Source of the DNA: Gari tellinella
Taxonomy: Eukaryota > Mollusca > Bivalvia > Cardiida > Psammobiidae
Reading direction: 5' to 3'
DNA length: 64,000 bases
NCBI GenBank assembly: GCA_922989275.2
Contig: OV277858.1
Location: forward strand, 15,275,727 to 15,339,726
Shown here: positions 11,400 to 20,679 of the stretch, piece after piece
Layout of the letters: each line of letters starts with the position of its first letter
How positions within the stretch are numbered: position 1 is the stretch's first letter
Position numbers and translations under genes: made by a program
The notes under the pieces: generated by a model
The model's input: only the letters and a program-made list of their open reading frames with translations
What the model was told of the DNA's origin: nothing
The model's database searches: none

Positions 11400-12640
11400 T
11401 ACTAAAGCTTCGGCTCATCAAAAGTAAGTATAATTCTCGGTTGTAGATCGAAATATCAATCAACTAATTAACCAATCAAGCAAATTACATCTGAAGTCTG
11501 TGACAATTTTTTCTGTCCCATCTCGCAACTCGGCATCTCACCTCATATTATGATCTATATCCAAACTGAACAAATGAAACGAAAATTTAGCTGTCAAGCA
11601 TTTTAGATCCTGATGAGAACCTAGCTACTCGGCGTCTCATTTATATCTAAATGTGTGTTAAACTAGAAAGAAAGTAATAAATTGAATAATTCTAAGGTGT
11701 CAAACAGTTTGGATCCTATTGCAGTGCCTAGCTACACTGCTTCTGCTCAAGATTCAAACTGATTGCGAAGGAACTCACGTGAAAAAAAATTCTAACAGCC
11801 ATCAAACAGTTGCGACGCCGAGTCACTCAGCATTGTGACCGGGATCCAAACTGACTGAATATATATGAAAGTAATATTTCTTCATAAAATGTAAATCTGT
11901 TTAGATATTGATTACATGGCGAACTATTCGGCGTCTCATCTTCAACCAAATCGCTTGTGTAAAACTATTATGAAAGGTAATTAAATTTATTCTAAGGTGT
12001 CAAACAGTTTGGATCCTGATGCATTGCCGATCTACACGGCGTCTGATCAATATTCAAACTAGTTGCTTAGGAATTCACAAGAAAGAAAATATTCTATTAG
12101 ATTTCAAACAGGTGCGACACCGAGTCACTCAGCATTGTGATCGAGATCCAAACTGTCTGAATTAATACGAGAAAAATAATTCGTTCTAGAATCGTAAAAC
12201 AGTTTAAGACCTTGATAAGATCGCATGCTACTCGGCGTCTCGTCTACACAGAAACTGTTCGATCTCACAACAAAATAAGTGATACAAATGCAATTTTGTG
12301 TAGATTTTGAGTATTTATTGGAGTTTGACTAAATGCATAAAAAATGAACGTGAGATAAATGCAAGACATGGCGCACGTATTGCAGACTGTGGATGCTCAG
12401 ATTAGAAGTCGTTCCTCAAATACGGCGCCTGATTAGGGTCGACACTCTTTTCAGTGACATAGAAATAAATATAGCTGATTCTGGTGAGATACTCAGTATC
12501 TGAGCTGTATCAATGCTTATATCCAGATTAGACTCCGAGCTACTGCGTGTCTCAGCTGTATCAGTTACTCGGCGTCTGATCTTGATCTAGGTTTTGGAAA
12601 CGCTATTCTATTGTACACAGTCGAAAAATCGTTACTCCGT
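11400..12640 (+). repeat. 300-bp higher-order tandem array built from ~100-bp units
   Basis: TCTAAGGTGTCAAACAGTTT begins at 11691 and again at 11991, exactly 300 bp apart. CGAGTCACTCAGCATTGTGA also recurs at a spacing of about 300 bp (11818 and 12121). Within each 300-bp period, related sub-units share CTACTCGGCGTCTCAT and CAAACTG blocks at spacings of about 100 and 200 bp. A single related unit lies at 28780-28980. Tandem cores like this occur in bivalve 'pearl'/Helentron-type elements; that link is a suggestion only. Confidence 0.75.
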
Positions 12641-13540
12641 GCGGTATATTATATGCTTAATAAAATAAATCTAAATAAAAATATATTGGAAATATATTGA
12701 TTTGTATCGTTTTAATCCAATTGCCACCTACTTATTCATACTTCAAATTGTATGAAAATACACCGTTAGAAACGAAATTTAATTATCTACACACTTTACA
12801 TTTACAGTAAACATGCATGTTTTTTGTGAAGCAAACAAGCAGTTATAAGGACTTGAAAATAATAGGTGCCATAAATCTAAGTGTCAGTAATAAAAGAGAT
12901 TGTATCCATTTAACCCAGTGGCACTCTACCAATTCATACTTCAAATTGTATAAAAAATACACCGTTAGAAAGGGAATTATTTTTTCTTCAAACTTTACGT
13001 TTACACTATTATGCTGTTGTTAAGCAAAAAGGCAGTTAATAGGGCTTGAAAATGACACACGTCAAATTCACACTAGTTTTCCAATATTTCCAATTAGGTG
13101 TATTGGTGAGAGTGTGTACTCTTATCCGTCAGATACTGGCTATAGATAGCCAAATTACTATTATCTATATCCCCGACGTATACGCCGATGGTGTCATTGC
13201 TACCAGGTAAAGGGTTAAAATGTCAGAAAGTTGAAGTTGAGACACAGTTACCTATATACCTGGAAATTAAAATTCTGTCATTAAAATGCATTATTATTTA
13301 TTCATGGACTTTATTCATGAACTTGCATACAAGGTTAATTATATTTTTTAAACATAATAATGGGCAATATTGATCTTAAAAAGCTTCAATGTGTGGCTTT
13401 ATATTTCGATCAAATCTTATACATGTATACCTATTTTATTGACTTGTAAAACGTACATGTAAGTGGATATAAATTGGATCGCATATATAACATCACTTAT
13501 TCTAATCACTTATTCTAATCAACGACGACTAAATATAACA
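12641..13540. other. No gene; a local direct duplication
   Basis: About 12700-12850 and 12890-13040 are similar: both hold a phrase like CATACTTCAAATTGTAT followed by ACACCGTTAGAAA and a stretch ending in GTGAAGCAAACAAGCAGTTA or its variant. This is a diverged direct repeat of about 190-bp spacing. No coding signal. Confidence 0.5.
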
Positions 13541-13559
13541 TGTCCCTTGATCACTGCGT

Positions 13560-13690
13560 TATGGATTTACAAGTCAATAAATCGGACACATCATTAAAAA
13601 AATATTTGGATCGAAAGGGAATCGAACCCATGACCTTTGCATTGCTAGTCAATCACTCAACCGATTGCGCTATGAAGAACTACACTAAAT
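13560..13690 (-). mobile_element. tRNA-derived SINE
   Basis: On the minus strand the sequence reads TAGCGCAATCGGTTGAG (A-box region) and then GGGTTCGATTCCC (B box), with tRNA-like spacing at 13606-13679. An A-rich stretch and a unique tail follow. Stem pairing is imperfect, so this is a SINE head, not a functional tRNA gene. It resembles a tRNA-Ala-type head only weakly. Confidence 0.65.
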
Positions 13691-13789
13691 CTTATCAAAC
13701 TGTCCTATATATAAATTTTCTAGTATAAGCACGTGCAGGAAATATGCGAAGTACCTTAAATGGTACTCGGATACATAAAAAAGCCACAC

Positions 13790-14250
13790 ACTGGTCATGT
13801 ATAGAAGCTCATCTAATGAAGTATACTGTTTCCGATGGACATTGAAAGTGGATTTCTTGTCTGGTCATTATGAACGCTGTCAATTGGAATTATAGTACAA
13901 ACCGTTTTTGCAATAAATAGAACAAAAATGTTTGTTTTGCAATTATTTTTTTCCTTTTTACTGTTCGTATAATACTGTGTCATATTATTTTGAAATTCAA
14001 CAATTGGTTTCGTTCCCATTGCCAACAAAAGCATAAAATTCCGTTTGATGATAACAAACAACACACTTAGTAGCATTATATACCTGCTTATCTAAAAGAG
14101 TATGATGTTTCTAATGAGCATCGGAATTTTGCTTGAACTCCGGTTAGTGCAAAACTGATCAAATGTTGCATAAAGTGCTTTCGAAAATCTTTTCAAGAAA
14201 ATTAAACTGAACATTTTACAACTGTTCTTAAAGTTTTATAAAAGACGTCG
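13790..14250 (+). repeat. Second locus of the 8.5-9.5 kb satellite family
   Basis: Shares CCGATGGACATTGAAAGTG, a GCAATAAATAGAACAAAA block, CGTATAATACTGTGTCATAT and TTTGATGATAACAAA with the units at 8490-9560. A second, weaker unit begins near 14105 (ATGATGTTTCTAATGAGCAT). Confidence 0.6.
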
Positions 14251-15182
14251 TTCCTTACAAATATACAAACATGTAACATTTCTCAAATTGCAAATCTGTA
14301 TCTACGCAATGAAAAAACTCTTTTGGGACTGCATTGGAACTGGATTGCACACAGTATATGCCTTATTATGTGTGTAACGTTGAATACGCTTTAAAATACA
14401 ATACATACTAATTGACCTTACAATTAAATACATATAAGATAGTTTCATGATGTCAAACATTAACATCCCCATTACCAAAGTGACACTAACAAACGGAGTT
14501 ATGTAAAATGTTTCATGTTCGCTGTATCGGTCGTCAGTATAAATGAAAACTAAATTTAATTGTGAATTCATGAAATCATAAGTTCATGTTATGGTTTAAT
14601 GCGTGATGACAGTTAACATTCCAACTACTAATACATTCTATATTTTGGTTGTGTATTAAGTGTTTTATGAACAAATCAACGTCAATACAGTCAAAAGTTA
14701 CCAATGTCTTTGGAGAGATGTTTGTATATTAGTAGTTGTTGGGATTTGATGGTGTTACTAACAGGTACATTCATGTACACTTACTCATTTAATCCTCAAT
14801 CAACATAAACCACGGTTTCTCATACTCCTTATGGTCTATACATTTGCTAAATACATGCATGTTGTTTGAAATTTCTAACAACCTTCTTAACTCGTTTTGA
14901 GTATTTTAATCCATAACTTTATAGTAATGATAAAAAAGCTAACTTACTTACCCAGAATTCCTGTCAACTAGCATTACGTCCATGCCATGTTAACGGTTAG
15001 TGTTATAGTTTATAACCACACCTTGTCTTCACATGCGAATTGTCACACTGTCGAGTACATACTAACCACTGGCTTACAAACCGCTGTGATATATCTACTG
15101 TACATGCCTGGATGACCAAGCTACAGTCACCTAGACCAGTTAACTTATCCTGTATAAAATATAGATTTTTAGCAAAAGCAAA
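14251..15182. other. No gene recognised
   Basis: An 89-residue open frame on the minus strand (14302-14571) has hydrophobic stretches but no family features. Otherwise AT-rich unique-looking DNA. Confidence 0.45.
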
Positions 15183-15790
15183 AACGTAGTAGTAGTGGTA
15201 CTGATACAAATATAATACATAGTATTAGTTGCAGCAGTTACAGCAATATCATTATAAGTAGTATTAGTAACAGTAGTGGTAGTAGTAAAAGTGTAATATC
15301 AATTAGTATTAGTATTAGAAGTATTAAAAATAAAAGTATTTTATGATACGTTCATATATACATGTAAGTAGAATAAAAAAATTGTACTTGAACAGTAACA
15401 CTTTGCAGTTATACTAATATAAATTAAAAACATTTATATATTAGTAGTAGTAGTAAATTTAATCTTAGTTGGAAAAATATCATTAGTAGCAGTAACAGTA
15501 TTTAGAAATTAACTACATGTTGTAGTAGTAGATGGAGGTATAGCAATAGCAGTGGTCGAATAAATAATGGTTATATGAGGTGTATTTTGATGTATCAGTA
15601 GTAGAAGTAGTAATATCTCTGGTAGTAGAAGAAATAGTAAGAAAAGTAATAATGATTAGTATCATTATGCGAAGTTGTAGTAAAAGTTATAGTAGAAGTA
15701 GTAGTAAAAGTGGTTGTACATGTAGAAACAGTAATATATTAAGTATTAGAGCAAAATATTTTAACACTAGAAACTATATTAGTATAATGT
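15183..15790 (+). repeat. Long degenerate GTA-rich trinucleotide tract
   Basis: About 600 bp of GTA, AGT, TTA and AGC triplets with AT-rich interruptions. The largest of the four plus-strand GTA tracts. Confidence 0.8.
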
Positions 15791-17160
15791 GTTCAGTATA
15801 ATAACACTTATTTTGCTTAGGGGCGAATGTGTCGGTATGTGACACAGGCCAGTCGTAGGTGATTTGCTGGGGTAAATAATGACGCAAGTTTTTTTTGTAC
15901 ATAATTGTATCCACTACCCCATCCACTTGAGCATATCTAAATTTTTGGGAGAAATAGCGTATAAACTTTATTGAGGAAATTGCTTCTATTTGAATTAGTT
16001 CCTTCAGTTTGTTGTTGGCGACTGTGGCTCATCGAGGAAGACGTTAGTCATATATTCTGACCTGCCAACCGAATCAGTACATACCATTTATTCGCAGATG
16101 GTGGACACAACATAAACTACATCCCCCAGTTTTGGGTTTGCTATACTGCAGCTACGGCAAACGTGCAAGTGTGTGAACGTCCCATCTTGAGTACAATAGG
16201 TTCAGGAGAGTTTATAATCCAAATAACATCTAGTTTTTTGTGATCTGGCGCCACAGCTAAAATTAATCCAGAATACTGGTTTAATGACAGAATCAACTTG
16301 TTAAATCTAGGTATGGTTACAAGATTAAATTAACACAGCACTTCAATACAGTGTAGTGGACTGCATATGCCTTTGTTTGGTCTAAATAGCAAGTACTTCT
16401 TGCTGATATATCACTTTCTTAATCTTCTTTAAGTTGCGGTTCTTATTACGTTTTTTACAAGAGTGGTGCTTGAGGACGACGTGGAGTGTGTCTTATGAAG
16501 TCCTAATCATTAATTTGGAATGTCAAAATTGAGTTTGGGTCATACTAATCTGATGTATAGGAGCTTAATATGAGTGCACAAGTCTTTAGTCAATTGTTGT
16601 TGCTGGTATTTGCTGGTACGTTTAGATACGTTAAGTGGGGCTTTACCATACAATCATATTGCTAGGTGCCCTCTGGCTTAGTCTGGTAGTTGTAGCATAT
16701 GTCGCTAAAATTTTCTATAGCGGGAAAGAATGTTGGTTTAAAATATGTATAGGTTGCTATAGCGATTGTACTTAGCTATTGCAGGTGTATGAATGTTACT
16801 ATTGCGTCAATTATGTGGATTAAGATGGCCCTTACAGGATTCCTATAGTGCATAGGAATATTGCTGTAGTGGTAATTACGTTGATGCCATGTGACAACTA
16901 AAGGAACTTAATTACAAATATTGAAACTCACAGCTTAATATTGTGTTTTGCATAAATGTAGGGACTATTCTGTGGACACTAATTTTGTAAAAAATGACTT
17001 CGACCCCTAGGTTACTTAGCACATTGCTACATCGAGGTTATAGGAGCTATCAAACAAATATAACCACCTGCGACTAGCCAGTACATGCATCTAATTAAAT
17101 AACTAAAAATTAAATACTGGTTTGCGTTGGTGTTCTTTTGTTCCATGGTTTCTGAGAATT
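15791..17160. other. No gene recognised
   Basis: About 1.4 kb with a slightly higher G content than its surroundings. No frame survives for more than a few dozen codons with any motif I know. It could be a decayed element. Confidence 0.45.
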
Positions 17161-17290
17161 CCATAACTCTTTGTGTTGAGTATATTATATTTTATAAAAT
17201 GAAAACCATAAATCCGTCAGCTAGGTTAGTAAAGGAAAAACAATTCATCAAAATAATTAAACCAAAGTTAATCAATAATAATTAAAAATC
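17161..17290 (+). pseudogene. Penelope-like element C-terminal tail (copy 3, plus strand)
   Basis: Reads FYKMKTINPSARLVKEKQFI and then KIIKPKL before a stop. The tail matches that of copy 4 on the opposite strand (SARLIKEHYFINCFKPKLNS). A GACGTCA motif follows at about 17356, as at other Penelope 3' ends. Confidence 0.65.
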
Positions 17291-17370
17291 AATTAGACTC
17301 AGGCAGAATATGTATTTTACAGCTTAACGTCATGATTACCTCCCCTTAAATCATATGACGTCAAATCGTT

Positions 17371-17373
<3 letters not shown>

Positions 17374-17405
<32 letters not shown>
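17374..17405. repeat. (TA)n microsatellite between two converging Penelope ends
   Basis: Sixteen uninterrupted AT dinucleotides. It lies between the plus-strand tail of Penelope copy 3 and the minus-strand end of copy 4. Confidence 0.95.
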
Positions 17406-17408
<3 letters not shown>

Positions 17409-17469
17409 AAAAACGAAAATATGACTTTTAATGTTACGGTTTTACTAATATTTAATATTCAAGTATACA

Positions 17470-17505
17470 AGTATGTTTGGCTTCGCGGCTCATCAGTGTA
17501 AATAA
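17470..17505 (-). ncRNA. Hammerhead-like motif at the 3' end of Penelope copy 4
   Basis: On the minus strand ACACTGATGAGCCGCGAAGC is followed by CAAAC. CTGATGA (17496-17490) is intact, and a GC stem-loop follows as expected for stem II. The second core box is CAAA instead of GAAA, a change that should abolish cleavage. Confidence 0.6.
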
Positions 17506-17645
17506 TGTTTCTTGTTGATAACGTTACAATGTGACGTCATAGCGATGACGTAATGATGTAACGACATAAATTCAACGCTATGACGTCACAATCACAACAA
17601 ATACTTGAAATATATTTTACTGGTAATGAACGTATAGAGTTATAT

Positions 17646-18920
17646 TTATTTACATGAGCTATTTAGTTTGGGTTTGAAGCAATTAATAAAATAGTGTTCT
17701 TTTATCAACCTAGCCGACGTATTATCTATTTTGCCGTGTCCCGTATTTGTTAGGCATGTACTGTGCGTCTATTTCTAAACATCACATTACATATTTTCAT
17801 GAACAAAGAACTGTTTTCCATCGAAAGTAAAATAGGATCCTTCTTTCAAATAATTACAATGGCAAAATTTTGGACGTTTGCATATAGTGATTTTGAAATT
17901 AGTATTATGTTCATCAGTATGTAGACTATGATCTCTGCTCTGGACAGTATTTTTTGCCCAATTCGTAGTTTACCGTTTACTATTTTTATAATTTTACTGT
18001 TCACTAAGACATCCGACATTCTTTCGTCTGCATACCCAATCAGTAGATTATTCTTTACATTGTCGATTAATTCAGATTTTTTCGGATTAAAAGTTGAGAC
18101 AAGTGGTATTATGTCCTGACTTAGTTTCGCCCGTGTCTTTAATAATGAAGTTCTTGGGATTTTAATAGCCTCCGTTATGCCTTTTTGTATTACCGTATTT
18201 TAGATAATTTCTTTTCAAAAGTGAGGATGATAGTTCTTTCAGCCGATTGTTTCTAACTTTTTGATCAGATACAATTGTGTAAATTCTCCTCGCAAGATTG
18301 TATGGAATACTTAATTTAGTATGTTTAGGGTGGCACGATTTAAAATTTAAGTTTTGCTTTGAGTCTGTGTCTTTAAAATAAATATCCGTTTCTAAAACGC
18401 CGTCTTTTTTGTAAAGCAGAATATCTAGGAAAGGTAGTTCATTTTGGTAAAATTTCAACTGTAAATTGTATGTCGTTATGAAAATCAATGAGACAATATT
18501 GTGTATCGATCCTAATGAATAAGCAATCATCCAGAAATCTTTTCAATTTTTTCTTTATATAGGTTGCAATTTCATTTCCATGTATAGCTTCTATCTGTTT
18601 ATATAATATCTCTTCCAGATAACCAAGTACTAAAGTGGCATAATATATATGGGCCGTTCCACGGCAAAACCGGTATTGTTTTTAATTTACTCATTTTCTA
18701 AAAGAGGATTATTTACACTGTCGAATTCAATTTTTTTTCGGCGATATATCGATATTTTATAATTTTCTGGATGTTTTAACGCGGCGGGTAGTTTGATTTA
18801 TGTTTAAAAAAAGAAATGACGTCAACGTCATGATTTGCGACGTTAAAGCGTTCTTTGTTTTGGCAATATTCTTGTAAACGTGATATCACGGCAGGTAAGT
18901 ATTTATATGTCCAACTAAGC
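17646..18920 (-). pseudogene. Penelope-like element, reverse transcriptase to tail (copy 4)
   Basis: Reading from 18920 downwards: LPAVISRLQEYCQNKERFNV, then after frameshifts GTAHIYYATLVLGYLEEILY and the active-site motif RFLDDCLFIR near 18535. After another shift near 18435 the frame 18530-18162 reads LPFLDILLYKKDG, CHPKHTK, IPYNLARRI and LKELSSSLLKRNY. These are the hallmarks of Penelope-type reverse transcriptases. Further down come KITICKRPKFCHCNYLKEGS and the tail SARLIKEHYFINCFKPKLNS, with a stop at 17646-17648. The GIY-YIG part is deleted or scrambled between about 17760 and 17720. This is the only Penelope copy here with recognisable reverse transcriptase. It cannot be active. Confidence 0.85.
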
Positions 18921-18940
18921 AAAATGAACATTGAATACGG

Positions 18941-19414
18941 CTAAATTTTCGAAACATTTGGAACCAGATGAAACCCAAAAAATATCTGCTCGGTGTCTAA
19001 TCCAGTCCAAAATTTAGAAAGTTTATTATTTGAAATGCTTGAGGAAACGATTGAAGATTTTATATTCATCGTTGCTTTCAATTGCTTGAATGGTAAATAA
19101 AAACGAGTTCCCCCGTTTATGGTGTTGTATATATAAATTTTATCTTCGTTTAAAGCTAAAAGATCTAATTTTATTTTCTCTCTGACCATTAACATATGAG
19201 CTAATTTATGACAGGTTTGGCATGCAACGTCACGGCTGCTGCACTCAGATGTGGTCGAACGGTCTTGTTGAGACTTTGCTTCCCCTCGTCGCCGAGACCC
19301 ACAGGCTCGAGTAAAGAAGGCAAGTTGCTGATCACGCAATATCGCACCAAAATGTTTACTTTGTGTTTGGCTTGTCTTCCCCGTGACGCATGGATAGAGC
19401 TTGGCGTTCTTCAC
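18941..19414 (-). CDS. Unrecognised 157-residue open frame upstream of Penelope copy 4
   Basis: I do not recognise this protein. The N-terminal half is rich in Ser, Arg and Gln; the C-terminal half contains KIYIYNTINGGTRFYLPFKQ. It lies directly 5' of the Penelope fragment on the same strand, so it might be a decayed N-terminal part of that element. It could equally be a chance frame. No signal peptide or membrane segment is visible. Confidence 0.2.
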   Translation of the reverse strand: MKNAKLYPCVTGKTSQTQSKHFGAILRDQQLAFFTRACGSRRRGEAKSQQDRSTTSECSSRDVACQTCHKLAHMLMVREKIKLDLLALNEDKIYIYNTINGGTRFYLPFKQLKATMNIKSSIVSSSISNNKLSKFWTGLDTEQIFFGFHLVPNVSKI

Positions 19415-19552
19415 TGTTCACTTTGAAGTACTGAAGCTTACTGTGAATGAAAATAAAAACCCGAGTAAGAAAACTTGGAAATATGAAGTATTCTTTCTGG
19501 GCTGTTGAGATAACTTGATTCAGAAACAAAAAAAATAGTTGTATATTATACT

Positions 19553-20420
19553 TAAAAGTAAAAATGTGTTGGAGCCCGAATTAAATATGTCAGTAAGCTA
19601 CCTTTACTACGCAGAACTTCCATACTTTTTTTTCCTAAACTGGAACAATTTGTTAGCATTATTATGCTGTTTAAAACGTGGATTACTGACTTGCTCCACA
19701 GCGGGAATAGCTTAATGCGCCTTAGACACCTCAAAAATACTAACTTGATTTCGGGAACTGACTTAAACAGTGATTATGGAGAGGTCTTACATGCGACTTT
19801 TTGAATTCTTTTGGAACAAAGGCAGTTTCCAGCGAAGAGTTCACAATTTTTGTTAACGACGGTTGGAGCTTTCAAGGCATAATTTTAAGAGCCATGTAGG
19901 TATTGGGTCGAGTTCACAGGACTTACATGGGGATGCCTTCACAATCTCCCTAATTTCTGCTGCTGTAGCAGTGTCAAAGCTTTCTAAAGAATTCATTGAA
20001 TGCAACGTTTCTGTGATGACTGGGGTGCATGACGTTGATTCAGAGTCCACCTTTTCAATAAAAAAGTCGCTGAAATCATGCGCAAGTTGTTCGGAGGACA
20101 CATTCTTTGGCAGTGCAATTTCATTGTTTGCACCAAGGAGATGCTTAGTGACTATAAAAAGACTCTTCGAGTCCTATTGACAGGATTCTACCTTTTCTGT
20201 GTAAAAATTAACCCTTGACTTTGCTAATAGTTTGTTTACTTTAGCACACTGCTCTCGATACAGTTGATGATCATAAGCGGCCAGCGTCATTAGCAGTGAC
20301 AACTTCAGTAGGCCTACATTTATCTGCTATTTCAATGTCCCAACAATGTTTCCAGGTCAGAACTCGCAACTGGAGATACCCAATCATGTATCGAGTCTTG
20401 TTTTAGCCTGAAAAATCAAC
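19553..20420 (-). pseudogene. L2/CR1-like LINE fragment, region before the reverse transcriptase
   Basis: Minus-strand frames read HDFSDFFIEKV, ASPCKSCELDPIPTWLLKLC and, after a one-base shift near 19860, LTKIVNSSLETAFVPKEFKK followed by SHVRPL. This order (linker with DPIPTWLLK, then the first reverse transcriptase block) is typical of the L2 and CR1 groups. Upstream, KVNKLLAKSRVNFYTEKVES also fits. The fragment ends before the catalytic motifs. A second L2-like fragment with the opposite end of the ORF lies at 59315-60230. Confidence 0.75.
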
Positions 20421-20679
20421 ATTAAAACAGTATGATGGTTAGGGTAACAGTCAACGAAATTAAAATTAACCTTTATCACGCTGATCGCCACTGTAAAACA
20501 GAATACGCAAATAGGTTAGTTCATGCAGATTGACAGTAGGTCAGTCACCCTCAGTGATCTAATTATATTTTCTGTGTCACTTTGTTGAAAACTCCCTAAC
20601 TAATTAGTTTAACAAGTTATTACTCACGCAGACGAAAGGTGGAAATGAAAAGTATGTTGTTCTCAGAATAATGGATACA

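Noticed and set aside
8490..12640. Possible CRISPR array because of regular direct repeats
   Set aside because: Units are 300 bp or more with diverged repeats, no short repeat-spacer structure, and the context is eukaryotic.
13180..13375. Plus-strand frame of 61 codons near a splice-like context
   Set aside because: No motif, no adjacent compatible exon, and the composition matches its surroundings.
14302..14571. 89-codon minus-strand frame with possible membrane helices
   Set aside because: No family motif and no conserved neighbour; T/A-rich composition explains it.
18941..19414. Host gene for the 157-codon frame upstream of Penelope copy 4
   Set aside because: No recognised domain and it abuts a retroelement on the same strand; kept only as a low-confidence frame.
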